A stretch of 41,860 nucleotides of DNA from Candidatus Daviesbacteria bacterium RIFCSPHIGHO2_01_FULL_40_11 (GCA_001776635.1 MFCP01000008.1:1-41860), one strand, 5' to 3'; shown: positions 1-9,222, numbered from the stretch's first letter. The notes: generated by a model from the letters alone, not told the origin. Program-made: numbers and translations.

Positions 1-186
1 GAAGTGCTGGTGGTTGGAGATACCATTGAGGAGGTGGAAATTGGTAAAAACTTGGGCTGCTACACTGTGGCGCTGACCCATGGTAACTGCTCTGTGGCCC
101 GTTTAAAAAAGGCAAACCCTGATTTTCTAATTAGTAATCTAAAAGAAGTCATAAATATTATTAAAAAGCTTAAATACTATAAATAA
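1..186 (+). CDS. HAD-superfamily hydrolase, C-terminal fragment truncated by window edge
   Basis: [25 protein letters not shown] resembles the HAD motif IV (GDxxxD-like) and following region; frame is open from base 1. Confidence 0.6.
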   Translation, partial: EVLVVGDTIEEVEIGKNLGCYTVALTHGNCSVARLKKANPDFLISNLKEVINIIKKLKYYK

Positions 187-190
187 AGTT

Positions 191-733
191 ATGGAATTGG
201 CAACTTTGGCAGGAGGTTGTTTTTGGTGTACAGAGGCCATCTTTAAAAGGCTTAAAGGAGTGGATTCAGTTATCCCTGGCTATATCGGAGGGGAAATGGA
301 TAATCCCTCATATGGTGAAGTTTCTACAGGTAAAACTGGTCATGCCGAAGCTGTCCAAATAAAGTTTGATTCAAAAGTCATCTCCTACAATAAATTACTG
401 GAAGTTTTCTGGGTTATTCACGATCCAACCACACTTAATCGGCAAGGATCAGATGTGGGTACTCAGTACAGGTCGGCTATTTTTTATCACGATGAGGAGC
501 AAAAACGTATTGCGGAAGATTCAAAAAGAAAGCTTGAAAAATCCGGCCTGGAAAGTGGTAAAATTGTGACTGAAATTAAACCTTTCATCGAGTTTTACGG
601 TGCTGAAGAATATCACCAAAATTATTACGAAAGGAACAAGGACTTAAATCCCTATTGTTCAATTGTCATCGACCCAAAGATTGAGAAACTTTTAGAAAAA
701 TTTAATAAAGATGCAAAAGAGGAATACAGATGA
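191..733 (+). CDS. msrA: Peptide-methionine (S)-S-oxide reductase MsrA
   Basis: GGCFWCTE active-site motif, [24 protein letters not shown]; stop overlaps msrB start (ATGA). Confidence 0.97.
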   Translation: MELATLAGGCFWCTEAIFKRLKGVDSVIPGYIGGEMDNPSYGEVSTGKTGHAEAVQIKFDSKVISYNKLLEVFWVIHDPTTLNRQGSDVGTQYRSAIFYHDEEQKRIAEDSKRKLEKSGLESGKIVTEIKPFIEFYGAEEYHQNYYERNKDLNPYCSIVIDPKIEKLLEKFNKDAKEEYR

Positions 734-1113
734 AAAACATTAATGACCTAAAGAAGAAATTAACACCGGAACAATACAATATTTGTTTCTTAAAAGGGAC
801 TGAGCCGCCTTTTTCCGGTAAATATACTAACAATCATGACCCGGGGATGTATACATGTGTAGTTTGTGGTGCTCCCCTTTTTTCATCAGATGCCAAGTTT
901 GACTCCGCCACCGGTTGGCCTTCTTTTGATAAGCCATCAAAAAATGAAAATATTTCCTATGAGGATGATTATTCTTTGGGTACTCATAGAATTGAGGTTA
1001 TGTGTAAAAACTGCGGCGCTCACTTAGGCCATGTCTTCGATGACGGTCCCACCAACACCGGCAAGCGTTTTTGCATCAACTCCTTAGCCTTACATTTTAT
1101 CTCTAAAAAATAA
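730..1113 (+). CDS. msrB: Peptide-methionine (R)-S-oxide reductase MsrB
   Basis: [44 protein letters not shown]: typical MsrB with two zinc-binding CxxC motifs. Confidence 0.97.
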   Translation: MKNINDLKKKLTPEQYNICFLKGTEPPFSGKYTNNHDPGMYTCVVCGAPLFSSDAKFDSATGWPSFDKPSKNENISYEDDYSLGTHRIEVMCKNCGAHLGHVFDDGPTNTGKRFCINSLALHFISKK

Positions 1114-1118
1114 ACTGC

Positions 1119-2408
1119 CTATTTTAGGATTTCCTCAACTGAATCGACCAGAACCGGAGAATTAAAATATACAAGGAGTTGTTCTGACCAATTGGGATCC
1201 TTAATATTAATATCCGGTTCCACTCCCCTGCCTTCAATTGGCAAATTATCATCCCGCAAAGTGATGGAATGGACTAAAAATATCGAGTACTTTTCTTTTT
1301 GGCTGATTTGGGTTTCCAGAGGAAAAACTCTCTCAACTGTCCCCCAGCCTTTGGTGGACATCCCTACCAATACTCCCATATGATATTTTTTCAAAGAAGC
1401 TGCCATCATTTCTGCAGAAGACTGGGTATTTTGATCCACGAGCACAACCATCTGTTTATATTTGCTAATGCTGGGTAGTTTATCTGTGGGCGTTTTAAAT
1501 GGTAAATATTCGCCTTTATGGTAAAAATCAAAAGCATATTGGCCTTTTCCCAGGAAATACCCTAGAAAGTAACCTGTTGCGTCTATTGCCCCACCAACAT
1601 TGCCCCTTAAGTCAAAAATCAAGGCGCTGAGTCCAGGAGAATCTTTGTATCTATCAAAAGCCTTTTGGAATTCATCTAAAGATGTGGGTGAGAATTTCTT
1701 AAACTGTACATACAAAACGCCTGGTCTGGTGATTTTGGTAAAAATGGTGGGTTCAACCTGATTTTGATCATACCTTTGCTTGGTATCTTGCTGGGTTAGG
1801 GTGTCTCTGGCATAGGTAAGTGCTTTAAGTTTTTCCTGCGCTTCCGGAGATTTATCTTTAGCCAGTTCGGAAGCTTTATTTTGGTAAGCTTGCTGTACTG
1901 CAGTCTCTGAGGCGCCTTTTTGTAATCCTAAATCCTTGTATAAATCTTTCTCCGGGTTAATATTGGAAACAGTATTTTTAAGTTGCTCCTCCTGTTTTTG
2001 TGTATATAGCCCTGATCTTCCGGCAGGAGCTAATGAACTTAAAACTGAACTCACTGCGGTGGCGAGGAATTGACTTCTTTGTTCCTCCTTCATACCAGCT
2101 GTCGCTTTATTAATGGCTTCCAGAAGCTTGTCTTTATTTTCAAATTTGGCAACTGTTACATTCCCGCCCGCCTTCTCCATGGACAGCTTGAATAAGTCCA
2201 GGAGTTCCGCATCGGAAATATTGTTCCAATAGTTTTCCTTGATTTTATCGTAAATCTCTAAGACAAATGCGTGAGGGGTATTTTTTTCAATTTTTTGGTT
2301 CTCTTGATTTTTAGTGAAGTATTCACGGCCAAGACTTAAACCCACGGTAAAAACTATGATTAAAATAAGTAGTTTAACGAAGATTTTTCGGTTAAAAATT
2401 TTGGGCAT
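1119..2408 (-). CDS. S41 (C-terminal processing) peptidase-like membrane-anchored protein with an internal DnaJ-like domain
   Basis: N-terminal TM; DLYKDLGLQKGASETAVQQAYQNKASELAKDKSPEAQEKLKALTYARDTLTQQDTKQRYDQ is J-domain-like; LIFDLRGNVGGAIDATGYFLGYFL and NTQSSAEMMAASL are S41-like. Confidence 0.85.
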   Translation of the reverse strand: MPKIFNRKIFVKLLILIIVFTVGLSLGREYFTKNQENQKIEKNTPHAFVLEIYDKIKENYWNNISDAELLDLFKLSMEKAGGNVTVAKFENKDKLLEAINKATAGMKEEQRSQFLATAVSSVLSSLAPAGRSGLYTQKQEEQLKNTVSNINPEKDLYKDLGLQKGASETAVQQAYQNKASELAKDKSPEAQEKLKALTYARDTLTQQDTKQRYDQNQVEPTIFTKITRPGVLYVQFKKFSPTSLDEFQKAFDRYKDSPGLSALIFDLRGNVGGAIDATGYFLGYFLGKGQYAFDFYHKGEYLPFKTPTDKLPSISKYKQMVVLVDQNTQSSAEMMAASLKKYHMGVLVGMSTKGWGTVERVFPLETQISQKEKYSIFLVHSITLRDDNLPIEGRGVEPDINIKDPNWSEQLLVYFNSPVLVDSVEEILK

Positions 2409-2451
2409 GTTGTCTTGTGACTAAATTTGTACTAATGTATTGTAATTAAAG

Positions 2452-3369
2452 ATGGATTTTTTATCAATTCTAATAATAGTTTCGGGACTGGTGCTTTTTG
2501 AAACGATTTCCTCAATTGATAATGCGGTTATCAATGCCGAAGTCCTCTCTACCATGAGCCAGCGGGCCAAGAGATGGTTTTTGCTTTGGGGGCTTTTGAT
2601 TGCAGTTTTCTTGCTTCGGGGAGCACTCCCTTGGGCCATAGTTTGGGCTGTTAACCCAGGCTTAGGTCCTATAGGATCATTTACGGCTGCTTTAAGTTCT
2701 GACCCGGCAGTAGCAGAAGCGATTGAGAGTTCAAAACATATACTGCTTTCGGGTGGAGGCATATTTTTAGTTTTCCTATTCTTCCACTGGCTGTTTCTGG
2801 AGCCCAAGAATTTCGGCCTGAAGGGGGAACGTTTTTTTCAGCGGCAAGGTGTTTGGTTTTATGCGGTGGTTTCCGTGATTTTGGCAGCAGTTGTTTGGTT
2901 TGCCATACAAAAAGACCCCATGATGGCCTTTGGGGCTGTGGTGGGCTCCACTGCTTTTTTTATTACCCATGGGTTTAAGGAAAACGCCAGGCAGGCTGAA
3001 GAAAAACTCCTTAAAAAAGGAGATACAAAACTTTCCGATGTCAGCAAAATCCTCTATCTTGAGGTGATTGATGCTACCTTCTCAATAGACGGTGTGGTGG
3101 GAGCCTTTGCTTTTACCTTGTCTGTTCCGTTAATTCTACTGGGTAATGGTATAGGTGCACTGGTTGTCCGACAACTAACTATTTCAAATATAGATAGAAT
3201 TAAACGTTTTATATTCCTTAAAAACGGTGCCATGTATTCAATCTTCTTCCTGGGTACTATCATGCTTGTAGATAGCTTTGGTTTGCATATTCCCACTTGG
3301 TTTTCCCCTCTTGTCACAGCTTGCGTGGTAGGCTATTTCTTTCTAAAATCCAAGAAAGCCTTGAGTTAA
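2452..3369 (+). CDS. TerC/DUF475-family integral membrane protein
   Basis: MDFLSILIIVSGLVLFETISSIDNAVINAEVLSTM and later EVIDATFSIDGVVGAFA; multi-TM. Confidence 0.85.
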   Translation: MDFLSILIIVSGLVLFETISSIDNAVINAEVLSTMSQRAKRWFLLWGLLIAVFLLRGALPWAIVWAVNPGLGPIGSFTAALSSDPAVAEAIESSKHILLSGGGIFLVFLFFHWLFLEPKNFGLKGERFFQRQGVWFYAVVSVILAAVVWFAIQKDPMMAFGAVVGSTAFFITHGFKENARQAEEKLLKKGDTKLSDVSKILYLEVIDATFSIDGVVGAFAFTLSVPLILLGNGIGALVVRQLTISNIDRIKRFIFLKNGAMYSIFFLGTIMLVDSFGLHIPTWFSPLVTACVVGYFFLKSKKALS

Positions 3370-3370
3370 A

Positions 3371-5059
3371 TCACCAGAAGAAGCGAGTTTTTTTAATTCC
3401 GAAAAGCGTATTGCCCAAGGGACTTTGTGGGAAAAGCGACAGTCCAGTCCTGGCAAACTTTTCCGCCGATTCAGGATGTCCTATTTGAACCAGGAAAAGT
3501 GAAAGCCTGAGGTATGAAATGTAGGAGTTATATGAATAAGCAGCCGGATCTAATTTCGACAGGTCAATAGATTCCAGGGTGTCCCCTTGTGAAGCTACAT
3601 CGCTTTTCACTAAAACTATCATAAAATCATCCAGATATACTGTTTTCCAACCCGGATTTTTGACGATTGAAGCTAAGAATGCTTTTCCCCAAGGGGTTTG
3701 ATCCGTATGGGAAAAAATGATGGTTTTAAAACTTAATTTTTGGTCAAGTTCTTTAAATTTCTGCGGTTCATATTGAACAGGAATATAAACTTCCTGGAAA
3801 AATTCCTTAGGGTATTCTCCCGGCCTGCCGTCAACAAATATGCGGTATTTTGGGTAAGCACGGTAGGTAATATAGCTGCCGATGTCAAAATTGTTAAATA
3901 CGGGCTGGGGCAAATTATTTTTTAAAACAAAATCTAAGGCGCCCCTTCCACCCTCTTTAAATTCAAGCCTAGGATTAGTATCGCTATCAGTGTACTTATA
4001 GTAACTTCCGTTTAGGTAAAGAAAACTTTCAATAAGAAGAAGCGCTGCGGTGATCGAAATTAGCATTTTCGTCCAAAGGAAAGATTTGGCAGCGCCAAAA
4101 TTTTCTAATACTGCAGGGAAAGAAATTAATGCCAGATATGGGAAACTTCGCACATTCAACATGGTCAGCAACAATCCTAAGCCGGCCAGCCCCAGATTTT
4201 TAAGCAATAGCCTTCTTTTGAAAAAGGCAATCAGTATCGACAATATGATGATGCCTGTAGCCAATTTTACAAACAAAAAGTTGGGGTTCCTAAAGCCGAT
4301 GTTTTCCAGAAAGAACATTGTCTGGTTTTCAACAATGGTGTAACCATAATTTTGATTAAAAGTTAAAGGGTTAAGAAAACCTCTGATGCCGCTGGGATTG
4401 ATGAGACTTGCCATAACTGATAGTAAGAAGATTACCCCCAATGGTTTTATTGCGTCAGCAACAAACTTGTTTATATTGACACCCTTGGGGTGGGAACGTA
4501 GATGTTGGTAACCTAGGTGAACAAGATAAATAGCCTGTAGAAACAGGCCTACTATAAAATAGATATGGCTATTAACCCAAAGAAGCTGGATAAGTGGCAA
4601 TGTAAAGATAAGTTTCGTTTTTGTTTTCTCATATCTATCTAGTAGGTAGAAAGTTGCTCCGGTAAATAGGAAACTAAGTATTTCTGGCCTAAGTTCTGGT
4701 CTTTCCCTTAGAGTATGTAGGAAGATAAAACCAATGGGCAAAAGTAAATATTGATTTTTAGGAACAACTTTCAAGACCAGCCAGACAGCCAGTAAAATAA
4801 TGGCTACTTTCAAAAAAAGAAGTGCCTGCAGGCCGATTGTTTGTTGCCCTAAATAGACCAACACTTCAAACAACCAATGACTATTAATAAAAGGAAAATC
4901 CGGGTAGGTATAGGAAAAAAGGTTGGTTTGGGGGACGCTTTTGGTTTGGAGAATAATTTCACCTAATCGTAAGTGCCTTCCCAAGTCTTGGTCAAAAGAG
5001 TAGTCGGTCCTAAAAAGAAAGGAAAAAACAAAGAAAAGAAGCAGGATTTTTGCCCACAT
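3371..5059 (-). CDS. Multi-spanning membrane protein, GT-C glycosyltransferase-like
   Basis: 562 aa; FDQDLGRHLRLGEIILQTKSVPQTNLFSYTYPDFPFINSHWLFEVL plus many TM segments; soluble C-terminal part. Confidence 0.6.
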   Translation of the reverse strand: MWAKILLLFFVFSFLFRTDYSFDQDLGRHLRLGEIILQTKSVPQTNLFSYTYPDFPFINSHWLFEVLVYLGQQTIGLQALLFLKVAIILLAVWLVLKVVPKNQYLLLPIGFIFLHTLRERPELRPEILSFLFTGATFYLLDRYEKTKTKLIFTLPLIQLLWVNSHIYFIVGLFLQAIYLVHLGYQHLRSHPKGVNINKFVADAIKPLGVIFLLSVMASLINPSGIRGFLNPLTFNQNYGYTIVENQTMFFLENIGFRNPNFLFVKLATGIIILSILIAFFKRRLLLKNLGLAGLGLLLTMLNVRSFPYLALISFPAVLENFGAAKSFLWTKMLISITAALLLIESFLYLNGSYYKYTDSDTNPRLEFKEGGRGALDFVLKNNLPQPVFNNFDIGSYITYRAYPKYRIFVDGRPGEYPKEFFQEVYIPVQYEPQKFKELDQKLSFKTIIFSHTDQTPWGKAFLASIVKNPGWKTVYLDDFMIVLVKSDVASQGDTLESIDLSKLDPAAYSYNSYISYLRLSLFLVQIGHPESAEKFARTGLSLFPQSPLGNTLFGIKKTRFFW

Positions 5060-5083
5060 GCAAAGATTGTAGCATAGACTGTC

Positions 5084-5168
5084 TGCGCGATAAGTTGCGC
5101 GATTATTGCGCGATTATTGCGCGATTTTAAAAAAGGGCTTCGCGATAGATTTCGCGATTTTTTCGTGA
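5084..5168. repeat. Short-period GCGCGAT/TCGCGAT array upstream of the Fic gene
   Basis: tgcgcgataagttgcgcgattattgcgcgattattgcgcgatttt...cttcgcgatagatttcgcgattttttcgtgat; about 11 bp period in the first part. Confidence 0.85.
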
Positions 5169-5188
5169 TAATATGATAGAATATATAT

Positions 5189-6247
5189 ATGTTTAATCCA
5201 AAATATACGATCACCCCTACAATTCTTTCCAAAACTGCAGAAATAGCTGAAATTAAAGCAGCTGTTGAACGCTCTCGGGTATTACCCTTGAATGAAGCCC
5301 AACTGCGGCGTCAAGCAATCCTTAGGATGGCATACACCTCCACTTCAATAGAAGGTAATAAACTGGCTCAATTTGAGGTCGGTAAGGTGTTTGATGGTCA
5401 AACGGTGAGAGCTCCACAAAAAGATATTTTAGAAGTTGAGAATTATTTGAATGGATTGAAACTTCTGGATGAGCTTTCAAAATCATCGCATAACTTAATT
5501 TTAAGGGAAATTTTAAGAACTCACAAAGTAGTAATTGCCGGTTTAGTTGATCAGGATAAAGTAGGTGCAATCAGACCAGCCGATGTGTATGTTCTTGATG
5601 ATTTAGGCGATGGACGGGAGATGTTAAGATTTAAAGCTCCGCCTACGTCTCGTGTGCCAAAATTGCTAACAGATCTTCTAGATTGGCTCAAAACCGCAAA
5701 GGACGAATCAATACACCCTATCATTATAGCCGGGATATTCCACTTGGAATTTGTCTCTATCCATCCTTTTACGGATGGAAATGGTAGGGTTGCCAGGCTT
5801 TTAACTCAGTTGCTGCTTTATAGACTTGGGTGGGATTTTAGGAAGATTATTGTCTTAGAGGATTATTACAACCAGAATAGATTGGCTTATTATAATGCTC
5901 TGCATGCGGAGGAAGGGAAAGAATATGTCCAAGGTCGGGAGTTTACCAATTGGCTGGAATATTTCACAACCGGTTTTTTAGTTGAAGCTCGAAAAGTTTT
6001 AGATAAGATTCAATCTATTGGTTATGGGCAAGTCAGTAAGAAAGCAGAACAAATATTTTTAGATAAGGACGAGATTCAAATAATGGATTTTCTCTCAACC
6101 ACTGGTAGGATTACCTCTGATGATATTTCGGATATTTTAAATGTAACCAAAAGGGCTGCTCAACTTAAACTGAAAAAGCTTATTCAAAATAAATTAATTA
6201 AAGTTGTTGGAAGCGGACCCAGTACATACTATATTTTGAATAAATGA
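5189..6247 (+). CDS. Fic-family (Fic/DOC) protein with C-terminal winged-helix domain
   Basis: HPFTDGNGRVARLL Fic motif; TSTSIEGNKL fits the inhibitory (S/T)xxxE(G/N) motif; C-terminal QIMDFLSTTGRITSDDISDILNVTKRAAQLKLKKLIQNKLIKVVG is HTH-like. Confidence 0.95.
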   Translation: MFNPKYTITPTILSKTAEIAEIKAAVERSRVLPLNEAQLRRQAILRMAYTSTSIEGNKLAQFEVGKVFDGQTVRAPQKDILEVENYLNGLKLLDELSKSSHNLILREILRTHKVVIAGLVDQDKVGAIRPADVYVLDDLGDGREMLRFKAPPTSRVPKLLTDLLDWLKTAKDESIHPIIIAGIFHLEFVSIHPFTDGNGRVARLLTQLLLYRLGWDFRKIIVLEDYYNQNRLAYYNALHAEEGKEYVQGREFTNWLEYFTTGFLVEARKVLDKIQSIGYGQVSKKAEQIFLDKDEIQIMDFLSTTGRITSDDISDILNVTKRAAQLKLKKLIQNKLIKVVGSGPSTYYILNK

Positions 6248-6279
6248 CTTCGCGATAGATTTCGCGATTATTGCGCGAT
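6248..6279. repeat. Downstream copy of the Fic-flanking repeat
   Basis: cttcgcgatagatttcgcgatt at 6248-6269 is identical to 5138-5159; gattattgcgcgat at 6266-6279 matches 5101-5114 and 5112-5125. Confidence 0.9.
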
Positions 6280-7295
6280 GATTATGAGGCGTTGGTACAT
6301 GTTGGTATCGCCTATGTTTATTGCATGAAGGAGACTCATACTAAAAAAGAGTCTATCTTTTTCGACAATGCCAAACTTTTCCCCAATAAATCTTCCATAC
6401 CTTTCTCTCCCACCAATCTCCCCACGTAAAGCAGCCAGCATTCTTACACCATTGTCCAGATCAAAGCCGATCCTTCCCTGTAAGTCCCTTATCAAATTAA
6501 CCTGAGACTCAATTCCCATATCAGAAGCGGTTAAATAAGTCGCAATTTGTGGTCTGCCTCTTTTTTTGCTACAAAATCACCGATGATAAATGCTTCACTT
6601 TCTTCTAGATTCTCAAAAGTGCTTTTACGTACACCATCAGCATATGCTTTAACTTCTGCTCCCATCACCATATCCGGAGTAATTTGTTTCCCTCTAATAT
6701 TCTTATCATTAGCAAACATTTTTCCGTAAACGAGATCATGTAGTTCAACGGAGGGATAATTTGAGGCAGACCAATGGGAAAATTCATGGTAAATAATCCA
6801 TTCAACCAAATTTTCTCTCGCTCTAATTCCCTGCTCGGTTGCAGGAAGAGATCTTGTTAACTCATCAATTGCATCTTTATAGAGAAAAATTTGTACTCCA
6901 GACGAAAAAGAGGAATCAGTCGTAATACCTGGTCTGTCTTTTTCGTTTGAAGGTTGATAATCGATCTCTGATTCTTTTAAAATATTTTGATAAAGGGCAA
7001 GATCCGAAACAAGATGGACTTTACTGGCTGCATCCTTTTCGGGTATGCTTAAACCCAGGACTTTATTGAAATCGCTGATACAGCGCAGTGCTATAGTTTT
7101 TACATCACCCTCTGTAATTTCCGGCAGTCGTTTTGTTGTTTCAACTTTAACAGAACACCCTCCAAGAAGTGCGCTAACCCCTGCCACTACCCCCACTTTT
7201 ATTAAATCTCTTCGGGAGAAATCTATATCCCAAAAACTTAATTTTTCAGCTTCAACCATAACGCGAATTATAACAAAAAACGCATTAATTTTCAC
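6268..7295 (-). pseudogene. Tat-type lipoprotein with HExxH metalloprotease-like motif, apparently frameshifted (ORFs 6531-7295 and 6268-6519)
   Basis: SRRDLIKVGVVAGVSALLGGC (twin-Arg plus lipobox); WIIYHEFSHWSA (HExxH). One extra A in the A7 tract (plus-strand T7 at about 6561-6567) joins it as VAKKRGRPQIATYLTASDMGIESQVNL... Confidence 0.6.
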
Positions 7296-7397
7296 CTTCA
7301 GAGCAAGTTGGTTTAAATTTAAACTGGATTGTTGCTATTTTCAAGAATATATGGGACAATTAAGGAGTGAGTAGAGTGTATTTAGTGTTTTTACAGT

Positions 7398-7440
7398 AAT
7401 TCACCTCCACAGAAATCTTAAAAAGAAAGAGAGGTGAATT
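7398..7440 (+). promoter_or_regulatory. Perfect 10-bp hairpin sequestering the RBS of the RRM gene
   Basis: aattcacctc (7398-7407) / gaggtgaatt (7431-7440); SD gaggtg at 7431-7436, TTG start at 7444, T7 tract at 7439-7445. Confidence 0.7.
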
Positions 7441-7443
7441 TTT

Positions 7444-7704
7444 TTGAATAACAAGAAATTGTTCGTAGGTTCTTTACCTTGGGCTGTTGATGACGCCAAA
7501 CTGGCTGAGCTTTTTGCTCAAGCCGGAAACGTTGTTTCAGCACAAGTTGTCAAAGACCGAGAAACAGGCAGATCCAGAGGTTTTGGTTTCGTTGAGATGT
7601 CTACCGATGAGGAAGCTCAAAACGCAGTCAAAAACTTAAACGGTACAGATGTTGAAGGTCGCAAGATCGTTGTTAACATCGCTCGTCCTCGAGAAGATCG
7701 CTAA
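7444..7704 (+). CDS. RRM-type RNA-binding protein
   Basis: KKLFVGSLPW (RNP2), RSRGFGFVEM (RNP1), single RRM, 86 aa. Confidence 0.95.
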   Translation: MNNKKLFVGSLPWAVDDAKLAELFAQAGNVVSAQVVKDRETGRSRGFGFVEMSTDEEAQNAVKNLNGTDVEGRKIVVNIARPREDR

Positions 7705-7848
7705 AAATCCCTTTAACGTAAGTTAGATTAAAGCCTATGCTTTTTAGTGATAAAAGGTATAGGTTTTAGTGGAATTTTTTGAAGGTCTTTAGGAAGCGCC
7801 TGTTTCCAGTTTTGGAAAATGTCAATGGTTTTTTGCTAAAGTATTTAT

Positions 7849-8511
7849 GTGATTAATATAAATCGCATAGAATCCGCTGATTTATGGTATGTGGTAGGTT
7901 ACATTGCAACTGATGGGTATTTAAGTATTGATGGTCGACATATAAACATTACCTCAAAAGATAGAGACCACCTTTATAAAATAAGATCTGCTTTAAAATT
8001 GGATAATAAAATAGGAAGAAAATCCAGAGTGGCTCATGATGAAAAAAGATTTTCTCAATTACAGTTTGGGGATGTAAAGTTCTACCGATTTTTAAAAGGG
8101 CTTGGGCTTGTTTCAAGGAAATCCTTAACTTTAGGCCCGCTTAATATTGATGATAAATTTTTCAAAGACTTTTTTAGAGGAGTTATTGATGGTGATGGAA
8201 ATATAAGTACCTGGATTCATAGGACTAACCATAACCGTCAGTGGTGTTTAAGGATATATTCAGCATCAAAAGTATTCATTGAATGGTTAAATAATAGAGT
8301 AAATCAGGAGTTTGGTATAAAAGGCAGGTTATACTCAAAAAAAGACAAGGATAGAGATAACTTTATTTACCTCTTAAAATTCGGTAAATTGTCTGCATTA
8401 AAAATTCTGAAAAGAATCTACTACGATAAAAGTCTGTTTTTAGAAAGAAAATTTTTACAGGCTCAGTTATGTTTACAAGAAGGGCAGAAAAATGGTAAAT
8501 TATACACCTAA
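7849..8511 (+). CDS. LAGLIDADG homing endonuclease-like protein
   Basis: YVVGYIATDGYLS and DFFRGVIDGDGNIS are the two LAGLIDADG helices; stop TAA 8509-8511 directly abuts tRNA-Leu. Confidence 0.88.
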   Translation: MININRIESADLWYVVGYIATDGYLSIDGRHINITSKDRDHLYKIRSALKLDNKIGRKSRVAHDEKRFSQLQFGDVKFYRFLKGLGLVSRKSLTLGPLNIDDKFFKDFFRGVIDGDGNISTWIHRTNHNRQWCLRIYSASKVFIEWLNNRVNQEFGIKGRLYSKKDKDRDNFIYLLKFGKLSALKILKRIYYDKSLFLERKFLQAQLCLQEGQKNGKLYT

Positions 8512-8597
8512 GCCCAGGTGATGGAATGGCAGACATTCAGGACTTAAAATCCTGTGACCGCAAGGTCGTGAGGGTTCGAATCCCTCCCTGGGTACCA
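8512..8597 (+). tRNA. tRNA-Leu(TAA), CCA encoded
   Basis: Acceptor gcccagg/cctgggt, anticodon stem-loop caggacttaaaatcctg, variable arm gaccgcaaggtc, T-loop ttcgaat, acca 3' end. Confidence 0.95.
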
Positions 8598-8669
8598 CGG
8601 GGTGTAGGTCATCGGTAGACCGCTGCGTTTGGGACGCAGATGTAGAGAGTTCAATTCTCTCCACCCCGA
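8598..8669 (+). tRNA. tRNA-Pro(TGG), CCA not encoded, 0 nt after tRNA-Leu
   Basis: Acceptor cggggtg/caccccg, anticodon stem-loop ctgcgtttgggacgcag, T-arm gagagttcaattctctc. Confidence 0.93.
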
Positions 8670-8703
8670 CTTAAAGAAAATCCCCGGGTGAGATACTACA
8701 AAA

Positions 8704-9222
8704 TTAAACAACTGGAGTTTGGCCAAAGATACGAATTGGGGTAGTAAGATCCATCCAGAAGTAGAGTTTTTGCATATCCTCTGTCCGAAGATTGACACAA
8801 CCATGGCTCATCGGGTAGCCAAAATTGTTATGCCAATAAGTGCCGTGCAAACCATAGCCTCTGGTGTTGGGAACCTCTTCGTTACCGAAATAAATCACGA
8901 AAGGAACGTTTGGCAGGTCGTAGTAGGTTCCATACTCAACACTTCCTCCCTGCATCCTGGAAGAAAGAAGCTTGATCCAGGGTTTAAATGTGCCGACGGG
9001 TGTTGGCCACCAGGGCTTGCCGGAAGAGATCACAAAATCATAAATCTTTTGGCCCCCTTCAAAGGCATAAAGCCTTTGGTTTGTCAAATCTATCTCCACC
9101 TTCTTTGAGGTTTCCTCAGCCAAAACAGAGCTGGCCGGAGCGAATGTCAGCAGAAAGATTGCTATCAGCACAATCTGTACTAATAATCTTTTCAACCATT
9201 TCATATTTATAGACATAGACAA
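8704..9222 (-). CDS. L,D-transpeptidase (YkuD domain), secreted
   Basis: Signal-like N terminus; YGLHGTYWHNNFGYPMSHGCVNLRTEDMQKLY with the SHGCVNL catalytic motif. Confidence 0.95.
   Translation of the reverse strand: MSMSINMKWLKRLLVQIVLIAIFLLTFAPASSVLAEETSKKVEIDLTNQRLYAFEGGQKIYDFVISSGKPWWPTPVGTFKPWIKLLSSRMQGGSVEYGTYYDLPNVPFVIYFGNEEVPNTRGYGLHGTYWHNNFGYPMSHGCVNLRTEDMQKLYFWMDLTTPIRIFGQTPVV

Noticed and set aside
2421-2807. 128-aa - strand ORF (and 2776-3317 - strand ORFs)
   Set aside because: Antisense to the clear DUF475/TerC-like membrane protein.
5084-5168. CRISPR array
   Set aside because: Repeat units are 7-11 nt with no spacers; better explained as an operator or iteron-like array.
5189-6247. 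Classical Fic-based toxin-antitoxin pair
   Set aside because: No separate antitoxin ORF adjacent; the inhibitory motif is within the same protein, so it is called as a single-gene Fic protein.
8544-8804. 86-aa ORF on the - strand
   Set aside because: It reads antisense through tRNA-Leu and tRNA-Pro (GRDSNPHDLAV-type tRNA artefact) and overlaps the L,D-transpeptidase.
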